Of a stretch of 59,039 bases of DNA, positions 52,984-59,039 are shown piece by piece. The stretch is taken from assembly GCA_903844215.1 (NCBI GenBank), contig CAIMSP010000011.1:1-59039 (forward strand). The letters run 5' to 3'. The translations under genes were made by a program, and so were the position numbers. Numbering within the stretch: the stretch's first letter is position 1; each line of letters opens with the position of its first letter. This DNA is from an uncultured beta proteobacterium (GTDB taxonomy: Bacteria; Pseudomonadota; Gammaproteobacteria; Burkholderiales; Burkholderiaceae_C). Under the pieces are notes generated by a model. That model had not been told where the DNA came from. It worked only from the letters and a program-made list of their open reading frames with translations, and did not search any database.

Positions 52984-53316
52984 ATGTCGATTCTCAGGAT
53001 GCAGTCGGTCAAGGCCGAAACCGGGCACAGTTCCCACGCTTCAATTTACAACGCAATCCATGCAGGCCTGTTCACCATGCCGGTGCGCATCGGTGAAAGA
53101 TCGGTAGGCTGGCCGTCGGAGGAAGTGCAGGCCATCAATGCGGCGCGGATCGCTGGGCAGACGGATGAACAAATCCGCGAACTGGTGAACACGCTGCACA
53201 CGGCACGATGCGCAGCAACCGGCGAACCATTCAAGCCGACCTGGCTTGATCGCAGCGCACAGGTAAAAAAGCAAGCGGCGAAGCGCAATAAGCGCACCGG
53301 CCTGGCCACGGCGTAA
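52984..53316 (+). CDS. AlpA-like regulator/excisionase (putative)
   Basis: A 110-residue protein with SILRMQSVKAETGHSSHASI, IYNAIHAGLFTMPVRIGERS and VGWPSEEVQAINAAR, the winged-helix pattern of AlpA/P4 Vis-type proteins (recognition helix followed by a wing ending in W-P-x-x-E-V). Such proteins control integrase expression or excision. The C-terminal 45 residues are basic and variable. It starts the rightward replication operon. Confidence 0.75.
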   Translation: MSILRMQSVKAETGHSSHASIYNAIHAGLFTMPVRIGERSVGWPSEEVQAINAARIAGQTDEQIRELVNTLHTARCAATGEPFKPTWLDRSAQVKKQAAKRNKRTGLATA

Positions 53317-53326
53317 GGGGTACGCC

Positions 53327-53488
53327 ATGCACACAGACACCCAGCAAAAAAGAAAGCCCACCGGGAGCGCAAACAACCCGGCAGGCTACACAGACCACGC
53401 AACTATACCGAACACGGCAGGCACCATCAAGTCCGCGCTGATCCGCTTTGCGTCATGGCTGGCGATGATGTTCCGGGGGGTGGTATGA
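53327..53488 (+). CDS. small hypothetical protein upstream of the primase
   Basis: A 53-residue ORF, MHTDTQQKRKPTG..., whose C-terminal half (SALIRFASWLAMMFRGVV) could be a short amphipathic or membrane helix. Its stop overlaps the next start (ATGA), and it begins 11 bp after the AlpA-like gene, so it fits the operon. I do not recognise it. Confidence 0.5.
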   Translation: MHTDTQQKRKPTGSANNPAGYTDHATIPNTAGTIKSALIRFASWLAMMFRGVV

Positions 53489-55902
53489 GCGACCCTATCG
53501 AGCTTTTCCGGCTGGCTATTGAAGCGGCGGGACTGACACCACCGGACACTATCAACGCGGACGGCAGCCTTCACCGATTCAGCACCAATGGCAATCGCGG
53601 CGACGATTCGGGGTGGTATTGCCTGCACCTTGACGGCATCCCGGCTGGCGTGTTTGGATGCTGGCGCGAGGGCCTGCAATCGACCTGGTGCGCGAAGTCC
53701 GACAAGGAAATGACGCAGGCAGAGCGCGAAGCCCACCGGCAGCGCATCAAGGCCATGCAGGTGCAGCGTGAAGCCGACACGGCACATCGCCAGCAACAGG
53801 CCAGCGAATCAGCGGCGACCCTGTGGGCGCAGGCGGACCCCGCGACAGATCACGCCTACCTGACGGCGAAGGGCATCAAGGGCCACGGCGTGAAAGTGTT
53901 TGGCGACAAGCTGCTGATCCCCATGCGCGACACGGCAGGAAAGCTGCACAGTCTGCAAACTATCGGGGCGGACGGTGCCAAGCTGTTTCACCCCGGCGGA
54001 CGGGTGAAGGGCTGTTACTTCGGCGTCGGCAAACCGGCTGGCCTGCTGATCGTCTGCGAAGGCTACGCGACCGGCGCGAGCATCCATGAGGCAACCGGGC
54101 ACGCTGTGGCGGTGGCCTTCAATGCGGGCAACATGGGTGAAGTCGCAGCGGCTTTGCGGGCCAAGTACACGGCGATGCGGATCATCGTTGCCGCCGACGA
54201 CGACCATCTGACCGCAGACAATCCCGGACTGACAAAGGCGACGGCAGCGGCACAGGCTGTGCGCGGTTCCCTGGCAGTGCCAGTGTTCCCACCAGATCGC
54301 GGCGACAAGCACACCGATTTCAACGACCTGCACCAGCACAGCGGCGCGGACGCAGTGAAGGCGTGCATTGATGCGGCGCGGGAACTGACGGCACCGGCTG
54401 GCGCTGCTGAGTGGCCAGAGCCGACACCCTTGCCCAACGCCTTGCCCCCGGTTGATCCGTTTGACGCTGATCTATTGCCGGTGGCCTTGCGGGCCTGGGT
54501 GATGGACATTGCCCACAGGATGCAATGCCCTGCTGATTTCCCTGCGGTGGCGGCGCTGGTGGCCTTGTCCGGCCTGATCGGTGCGCGGGCCGTAATTCAG
54601 CCGAAGGCGCGGGATGACTGGCAGGTAGTGCCGAATCTGTGGGGCGCGGTAGTGGGCAGGCCGGGCGTGAAAAAGTCCCCGGCACTCAGTGAAGCCTTGA
54701 AGCCACTCAACCGGCTACAGGCAGCAGAGTTTGAACTGTGGCAGGCCGCGCATGACGCATGGGAGCTTGATTGCAAGGTAGCGGAATTTCAGGGCAGCGA
54801 GAACGAGAAAAAAGCCAAAGGCATTGCCAACAAAAACCCAGCGGCGGCGCGTGCCTTATTGGAGCCGACAGACACCCCGGCAGAGCCAACGGCACGGCGC
54901 TTTATCGTGAATGACGCCACGGTGGCAAAGCTGGGCGAACTCATGCAGCAAAACGAATGGGGCATCTTGTCCTATCGAGACGAACTCTATGGACTGCTGA
55001 CCGGCCTGGACAAGCAAGGGGAGGAAGGATCGAGAGCCTTCTACCTGCAAAGCTATGACGGGAATCAGGGCTACACGTTCGACCGCATCATGCGCGGCAC
55101 GGTGCATATCCCGCGTCTCTGCCTGGCCATGATCGGCGGCATTCAACCGGGGCGCATTCAAGAATACGTGCGCGGCGCGGTGGCAGGTGGCAGCGCCGAC
55201 GATGGCCTATTGCAGCGGTTTGGCCTGCTGGTGTGGCCCGACACGACCGGGGATTTTGTCCACGTTGACCAATGGCCAGACACACCGGCAAGGAACACCG
55301 CATGGGCCGTGTTTGATCGCCTGGCACAGCTTGAGGCGGCAAGCGACACGGAGCCGAAGGTATGGCGCTTTGATGATGTTGCGCAGGCCTTGTTTGTGGA
55401 ATGGCTGGTGCCGTTTGAAAACGAGATACGCGGCGACGACCTGCACCCGGCGATGGTGTCCCATTTATCCAAGTATCGAAAGCTGATCCCGGCGCTGGCG
55501 CTGGTGTTTGCCTTGATCGACACCCCTGACAGCGGCGGCGTGATCCATGAGGGTGAACTGATCCGGGCGCTGGCCTGGGGCGAATATCTGCGCACCCATG
55601 CACACCGGCTGTATGCGGCGGCGGTGATCCCTGAAACCACGGGCGCGTTTACGCTGCTATCCAAAATCAAACGCGGCAGGCTGGTGGATAGTGACGGCGT
55701 GAAACTGTCCAGCTTCACCCCTCGGCAGGTGGTGCAGAAAAATTGGACCGGGCTAGGCACTACGGATGCGGTGCGCAAGGCGGCGGACGTGCTGGCAGAC
55801 TTCGACTACTTGAGGCGCGACCTGGTGCCGACCGGCGCGACAGGTGGCAGACCCAGCGACCGCTACACCATCAATCCGGCAGTGTTGCGAGGTGCGGCAT
55901 GA
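53485..55902 (+). CDS. Toprim/DUF3987 replication protein (primase-like)
   Basis: An 805-residue protein. An N-terminal zinc-poor region with GWYCLHLDG leads to a Toprim domain at about 185-275 (LLIVCEGYATGASI, then IIVAADDDH). From about 330 a DUF3987 domain follows, with a P-loop-like GRPGVKKSP near 391. This is the primase-helicase-like protein common in phage satellites and small islands. It would start replication of the excised element. It is coupled to neighbours on both sides by ATGA overlaps. Confidence 0.83.
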   Translation: MSDPIELFRLAIEAAGLTPPDTINADGSLHRFSTNGNRGDDSGWYCLHLDGIPAGVFGCWREGLQSTWCAKSDKEMTQAEREAHRQRIKAMQVQREADTAHRQQQASESAATLWAQADPATDHAYLTAKGIKGHGVKVFGDKLLIPMRDTAGKLHSLQTIGADGAKLFHPGGRVKGCYFGVGKPAGLLIVCEGYATGASIHEATGHAVAVAFNAGNMGEVAAALRAKYTAMRIIVAADDDHLTADNPGLTKATAAAQAVRGSLAVPVFPPDRGDKHTDFNDLHQHSGADAVKACIDAARELTAPAGAAEWPEPTPLPNALPPVDPFDADLLPVALRAWVMDIAHRMQCPADFPAVAALVALSGLIGARAVIQPKARDDWQVVPNLWGAVVGRPGVKKSPALSEALKPLNRLQAAEFELWQAAHDAWELDCKVAEFQGSENEKKAKGIANKNPAAARALLEPTDTPAEPTARRFIVNDATVAKLGELMQQNEWGILSYRDELYGLLTGLDKQGEEGSRAFYLQSYDGNQGYTFDRIMRGTVHIPRLCLAMIGGIQPGRIQEYVRGAVAGGSADDGLLQRFGLLVWPDTTGDFVHVDQWPDTPARNTAWAVFDRLAQLEAASDTEPKVWRFDDVAQALFVEWLVPFENEIRGDDLHPAMVSHLSKYRKLIPALALVFALIDTPDSGGVIHEGELIRALAWGEYLRTHAHRLYAAAVIPETTGAFTLLSKIKRGRLVDSDGVKLSSFTPRQVVQKNWTGLGTTDAVRKAADVLADFDYLRRDLVPTGATGGRPSDRYTINPAVLRGAA

Positions 55903-56468
55903 ATTGGCTGGCACGGTTGAAAAAATCAGCGGTAGCCCCTGAAACCGACGCTACAGAACCTACAAAACCCGGTTTCGTAGGTTTTGTAGCCCCCATTCCG
56001 GCACATATCCAAAAAACAGGGGGTGATAGTGAGGCCGCGAACGACGCACCGGCGGGCACGCCATCGGCAGCACCGGACAGACTGCGGGCCGCATCGCTGG
56101 CGCTTGACGCGGTGATTCTGGCGTCAGGCATGGCGGCTGACCCGGACCGCTGGTGCTGGCCAGAAAGTACTGCATTGAACACGGCAGAGATTGACACCTT
56201 CACGGCGCGGCTTTCCCGCTTCACCGACAAGGGGCTGATCGTGGCCTTTGCTGAATCGCTGGCGGACAAGCTGGTGGCGCGGGACCGTGAAAACGACGAT
56301 AGGGCGCTTTGCCTGGAGTGCCAGCACCTTGGCGGCTACACGCCGGTATCGTGGCGCTGTGGGGCCTGGCAGCGGGCCGGGCTGGCCTCGTTGGCCGGGG
56401 ACGCGCGGCTTGCCAGCGACGAAGTAACGATGCTTCGGCGGTGCGACGGTTTCACTTCAACACTTTGA
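55899..56468 (+). CDS. hypothetical element protein
   Basis: A 189-residue protein starting MNWLARLKKSAV inside the primase stop (ATGA). The N-terminal 60 residues are proline- and threonine-rich and likely flexible. The C-terminal half (about 80-185) is helical and holds CLECQHLGGY...WRCGAW, a possible zinc-binding cysteine pair. Proteins of this kind commonly follow DUF3987 genes in small elements. Function unknown. Confidence 0.7.
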   Translation: MNWLARLKKSAVAPETDATEPTKPGFVGFVAPIPAHIQKTGGDSEAANDAPAGTPSAAPDRLRAASLALDAVILASGMAADPDRWCWPESTALNTAEIDTFTARLSRFTDKGLIVAFAESLADKLVARDRENDDRALCLECQHLGGYTPVSWRCGAWQRAGLASLAGDARLASDEVTMLRRCDGFTSTL

Positions 56469-56477
56469 AAGATCAAC

Positions 56478-56735
56478 ATGGCGACGAAAAAACGCACACC
56501 CCAACTGATCCGGGGGCACGCAACCGACCGGAGAACCGACGGCGATTACATGAGCGGAATTTACGTTTTTTTATGGGGTGGGAACCGTTGGGCGCGCATG
56601 CCTGGAGCGCCAGCAGACCCAACGGCAAACCCAAAGGCAAGGGCCGGGAAAAGTGGGGAAGCCCACGGCGACTTCGGTTGTTATCTTGCCCATTCATCGG
56701 TACTCACGGTAACAACACTTTATGAACGTCCTTGA
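56478..56735 (+). CDS. small hypothetical protein
   Basis: An 85-residue ORF, MATKKRTPQLIRG..., basic, 9 bp after the previous gene and overlapping the next by 14 bp. There is a weak SD (GAAAGA). The C-terminal half is low in secondary-structure signal. I do not recognise it and it may be partly spurious. Confidence 0.4.
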   Translation: MATKKRTPQLIRGHATDRRTDGDYMSGIYVFLWGGNRWARMPGAPADPTANPKARAGKSGEAHGDFGCYLAHSSVLTVTTLYERP

Positions 56736-57159
56736 TACCTGCGCGGCCCTTTATTGCAGCCCCAAAACAGCCCATGCGGGCATCGGTCAATGGGCTGATG
56801 CTTGCTGCGAGATTGCAGCAGACGCCGCAACATCGGGCGCTGAGTTGTATGCGTCCTATGTGCTGTGGTCCAAAGAACGGGGAGCGCCTGTATGCACTGA
56901 GCGAGCATTCCTGATTTATCTCGCAAGCTTCGGGCTGGGCCGAGCGACGCGGTACGGAAATCGGTATTGGCTGGGTCTGCACATCAAAGGCCACGCACTC
57001 AAACCCACGCCACGACCCCGACCAAGAAAGCCGCGCACTGCGACGCCAAAGGCCGCAGCACTGCCACCGACGCCAGCGGCTTACTGGGGCGATATCCCGT
57101 CGGCGCTGGTTGAAAGTTGCGAGGATGACCACCAGGGCAACTGTCGGCAAAGATTGTGA
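56722..57159 (+). CDS. putative element DNA-binding protein
   Basis: A 145-residue protein. Residues about 40-90 (LYASYVLWSKERGAPVCTER, then AFLIYLASFGLGRATRYGNR and YWLGLHI) look like the winged-helix tail found at the end of phage primase/helicase proteins (A-Y-x-x-W-x-x-x-x-G...S-E-R-x-F). The last 50 residues are proline-rich and basic. It may be a detached accessory part of the replication machinery. Confidence 0.6.
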   Translation: MNVLDTCAALYCSPKTAHAGIGQWADACCEIAADAATSGAELYASYVLWSKERGAPVCTERAFLIYLASFGLGRATRYGNRYWLGLHIKGHALKPTPRPRPRKPRTATPKAAALPPTPAAYWGDIPSALVESCEDDHQGNCRQRL

Positions 57160-57293
57160 AGGCCGTCACGCATCCAAGGTGCCGGACATCCGTTCCCAAT
57201 ACGCTGGCCATCGGCAAACTTGGAAAAACCGGTGATGCGGCGCGCTTGATGCGCGCTACTGACGGGCCTGCGCGTCGGGGTAATATCGGGCCG

Positions 57294-57767
57294 ATGAAAA
57301 TTGCAATGGGAATCTTGGTCCTTATCGTGGCGGCGCTGGGTTGGCTCCTTCGCGATGAACGGGCGACCACCGTTCAGCAGCGAAGCGAAATCGCCGAACT
57401 GACCGCAAAGATTGCTGATAAATCGGCTCGTGGAAACCTTGAATTGCAGGAAAAATGCGCCGCGCAGGCAGACAAGGTTTTTCGGCAGTTGGGCTACAGT
57501 TTGAGCAAAGACCTTTCAACTATCCAGAGTCATTTCAATGTCAAATTGAACAAGTGTTTCATGAGTTTTAGCGTGCTCTCCGCTGGCGGGTCACTTTCGA
57601 AATACTTGATAGATGCGTTTGAACAGAGGGGTTATGCAGAATACCTTGAGTTTTTTGGAACCGCAAAGACGCCACCGGTTTGCAGCCTGACACCGTTAGG
57701 TGCGAGCGCGAAAACCTGTGTATCCGCGAGCGAATACGCCGCCTTCGTTGTCCAGTACATGGAATAG
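57294..57767 (+). CDS. membrane-anchored hypothetical protein
   Basis: A 157-residue protein with one N-terminal helix (MKIAMGILVLIVAALGWLL), a coiled-coil-like stretch (about 27-60) and a soluble C-terminal domain with several cysteines (EKC, NKC, PVC, KTC). The ATG at 57294 is chosen because the membrane helix begins there; a GTG at 57156 overlapping the previous stop would add 46 unlikely residues. It could be a surface or periplasmic protein such as an exclusion factor. Unrecognised. Confidence 0.6.
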   Translation: MKIAMGILVLIVAALGWLLRDERATTVQQRSEIAELTAKIADKSARGNLELQEKCAAQADKVFRQLGYSLSKDLSTIQSHFNVKLNKCFMSFSVLSAGGSLSKYLIDAFEQRGYAEYLEFFGTAKTPPVCSLTPLGASAKTCVSASEYAAFVVQYME

Positions 57768-57995
57768 CTGCACGCTACGCGCTTGAACGTGGCCTAACGC
57801 GAGGCGGTTAGTGTCCCCTTATCACAACGGAATCACAATTTTCGTTGCGCTGGCGTGGGGCAAATCTTGGCCTTCGGCGGTGTGATCGAATGGGGGGTAT
57901 CAAAGGCAAAGGCGGGGAACAAAAAGGGGAACAAATCGCTTTTCAAAAATGATAGCGCTAGCATCCATGCGGGTTGCAGGCTATCTTTCGAGAGG

Positions 57996-58008
57996 TTTCA
58001 CACGACCA
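57996..58008 (+). repeat. attR core (degenerate copy of the tRNA-Pro 3' end)
   Basis: TTTCACACGACCA matches the tRNA-Pro 3' end at 50581-50594 except for one missing C. The flanks differ, as expected of a short crossover core. Confidence 0.55.
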
Positions 58009-58016
58009 AAATTGAC

Positions 58017-58052
58017 AAGGGTCAGCAGATTAGCGTCTGCTGACCCTTTTGT
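58017..58052 (+). terminator. rho-independent terminator beside attR
   Basis: AAGGGTCAGCAGA (58017-58029) and TCTGCTGACCCTT (58036-58048) pair perfectly, followed by TTGT. Lying just past attR, it is probably the original terminator of tRNA-Pro before the element inserted. Confidence 0.8.
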
Positions 58053-58183
58053 CTTTTGGCGCTGATGGCCGCTGGCTGTCAGCACCAGCATTTGCCACGG
58101 TCTGCGCCGGGATGCTAAAGTGCAGTAGCATTCACGAATGATGTTATTAATTTGAAAAATGTTGCTCTTCTCTTGCCAAAGAT

Positions 58184-58588
58184 ATGCACATCAAATTGAA
58201 TCAACTTGATCGACTCTTGCTGGAGTTTGAATCGGGACAATCGAGCCCTAGCAACACCGAAGAGGAAATCCAGAATTTCCTGCGGGACAGGGTGCTTGCG
58301 CCCAAGCCAACGCAGCGGGCCAGTCTTTTCGTGACTGATCGACTCAATTTCAAGACGGCCATCTTTGAAGATATGCCCTTGACGGGCGACGGTCATTGCG
58401 ACTACTCAGGGTGGGCCAAAGCGGCGGGGCACAGTTTCGATACCGAGGTCACACTGGCCTCCTTTGATCGAATCGTCCGGCGCCTGGTCGAGGTTGCGGC
58501 TGCCAGCGGACATGGCCGCGACAAAATGCGCATCACCTCAAACGATCTGAAATCGCTCTTCTCCAATTGGATGGATACCACCCTCTGA
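58184..58588 (+). CDS. hypothetical protein
   Basis: A 134-residue protein starting MHIKLNQLDRLLLEFESG. It is mixed alpha/beta and soluble, with no signal peptide or known motif. The gene lies just outside the element's right end and converges with an MFS transporter gene. I do not recognise the family. Confidence 0.6.
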   Translation: MHIKLNQLDRLLLEFESGQSSPSNTEEEIQNFLRDRVLAPKPTQRASLFVTDRLNFKTAIFEDMPLTGDGHCDYSGWAKAAGHSFDTEVTLASFDRIVRRLVEVAAASGHGRDKMRITSNDLKSLFSNWMDTTL

Positions 58589-58623
58589 ACCCAGGCCTCG
58601 CTTGCGCAGCGGCCAGAATTCAG

Positions 58624-59039
58624 CTAGCGGATCACCTCGCCCTTTGTGCCGAGGCCCATTGCCAACACCAACACCATGATCACGGCCGCGGCGGCCGTGA
58701 ACCACATCAGCGCATCGGCGTGGCTGGCCTTCATCGCCGTCCCGGCAATCAGTGGCCCGGCCACCGCGCTGAGCGTGTACAGCATGGAAATCATGCTGAC
58801 ATTGCTGGCCATGTTGCCGCGAACGGTCATGGTGCTGGCAATCAGGGCGAGGGTCAAAAAGGCGGTGATGAAGCCGCCCAACATGAAGACGCAGAAGATC
58901 AGTTGCGCGTGCGTCAGCGGCAGTGAGAGGGCGGCGCAAACCAGCGCAGTGCCAACGGCGCAAAGCAGTGCGGTCAGATCAACGCCACGGTGGTCTGCGA
59001 GCCAACCCACGGCATACTGCAACAGCAAGCCGCCCAAAC
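58624..59039 (-). CDS. MFS transporter, C-terminal part (cut by window edge)
   Basis: The last 138 codons of a major facilitator gene reading leftward; the start lies beyond the window. GGLLLQYAVGWLADHRG is the conserved loop between helices of the C-terminal half, in the YcaD-like style. About four further helices follow and the protein ends LGTKGEVIR. The substrate cannot be told from this fragment. Confidence 0.8.
   Translation of the reverse strand, partial: LGGLLLQYAVGWLADHRGVDLTALLCAVGTALVCAALSLPLTHAQLIFCVFMLGGFITAFLTLALIASTMTVRGNMASNVSMISMLYTLSAVAGPLIAGTAMKASHADALMWFTAAAAVIMVLVLAMGLGTKGEVIR

Larger units (their letters stand above)
50595..58008. mobile_element. 7.4 kb integrated element (phage-satellite-like) in tRNA-Pro
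   Basis: The element starts after the tRNA gene with a tyrosine integrase, carries an AlpA-like regulator, a Toprim/DUF3987 replication protein and several small unknown genes, and ends at a degenerate copy of the tRNA 3' end. GGGGAAC pairs with 12-bp spacing occur at both ends. No capsid, tail, packaging or conjugation genes are present, which fits a satellite that borrows a helper's functions or a reduced island. Confidence 0.75.
57768..58183. other. gene-free right end of the element
   Basis: No gene is seen over 416 bp. The stretch holds the right arm repeats GGGGAAC at 57914-57920 and 57926-57932 (12 bp apart, as on the left), the degenerate attR core TTTCACACGACCA (57996-58008) and a terminator. 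The AT-rich part before 58184 is the likely promoter of the next gene. Confidence 0.6.

Overview
The window is about 65% GC and its gene content points to a betaproteobacterium of the order Burkholderiales, most likely Comamonadaceae. Clues are the thrS-infC-rpmI-rplT-pheS-pheT-ihfA-merR housekeeping run ending at a tRNA-Pro gene, a DUF3138-type porin beside a polyamine importer, an isocitrate lyase gene with an AT-rich promoter, and several small dispersed hairpin repeats. This is inference from protein content; no database search was possible.

Layout. (1) 1-5190: an EamA permease facing left, then agmatinase (speB), a PuuB-type FAD oxidase and a PuuA-type gamma-glutamylpolyamine synthetase, all rightward. 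(2) 5296-22985: an unusual composite cluster. A glycosyltransferase and a GntR regulator with two winged helices read leftward. An envelope transport set (DUF1329, DUF1302, MMPL/RND permease, YCF48-like beta-propeller) diverges from them. A second rightward operon follows: EamA permease, a paralogous glycosyltransferase, two tandem small cupins, an AmgK-like kinase, an aldehyde dehydrogenase, a saccharopine-dehydrogenase-like enzyme and an ALDH10-like aminoaldehyde dehydrogenase. I know of no described pathway with this combination, and it is my main candidate for something new. (3) 23228-39922: a MocR regulator diverges from puuD-puuA, followed by a putrescine aminotransferase, the importer potFGHI, a porin, puuC, an orphan amino-acid-type binding protein, gabT and a type III glutamine synthetase. 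Together these would import putrescine-like amines and convert them via gamma-glutamyl or transaminase routes to GABA and succinate semialdehyde. (4) 40171-50594: isocitrate lyase, two small coupled ORFs of uncertain reality, then the translation genes and tRNA-Pro(GGG). (5) 50595-58008: a 7.4 kb integrated element in the tRNA-Pro 3' end, with integrase, AlpA-like regulator, Toprim/DUF3987 replication protein and several unknown small genes; it has no virion genes and resembles a phage satellite. (6) 58009-59039: a hypothetical gene and the 3' part of an MFS transporter gene cut by the window edge.

How it fits together. Agmatinase would make putrescine inside the cell and PotFGHI would import it. 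PuuA/PuuB/PuuC/PuuD and SpuC/GabT would degrade it to C4 acids that enter central metabolism, where isocitrate lyase also acts. The composite cluster lies between two halves of this polyamine pathway and carries two more aldehyde dehydrogenases plus an amino-acid-type oxidoreductase. It may therefore process an unusual, possibly hydrophobic or glycosylated amine whose products feed the same pathway.

Non-coding signals stand out: a three-copy hairpin element with covariation whose left end coincides with the stop codon of two synthetase genes, four tandem hairpins between infC and rpmI, a possible Phe leader peptide/attenuator before pheS, a doubled promoter-region motif 73 bp apart before the second cluster operon, and matching arm-type repeats at both ends of the integrated element.
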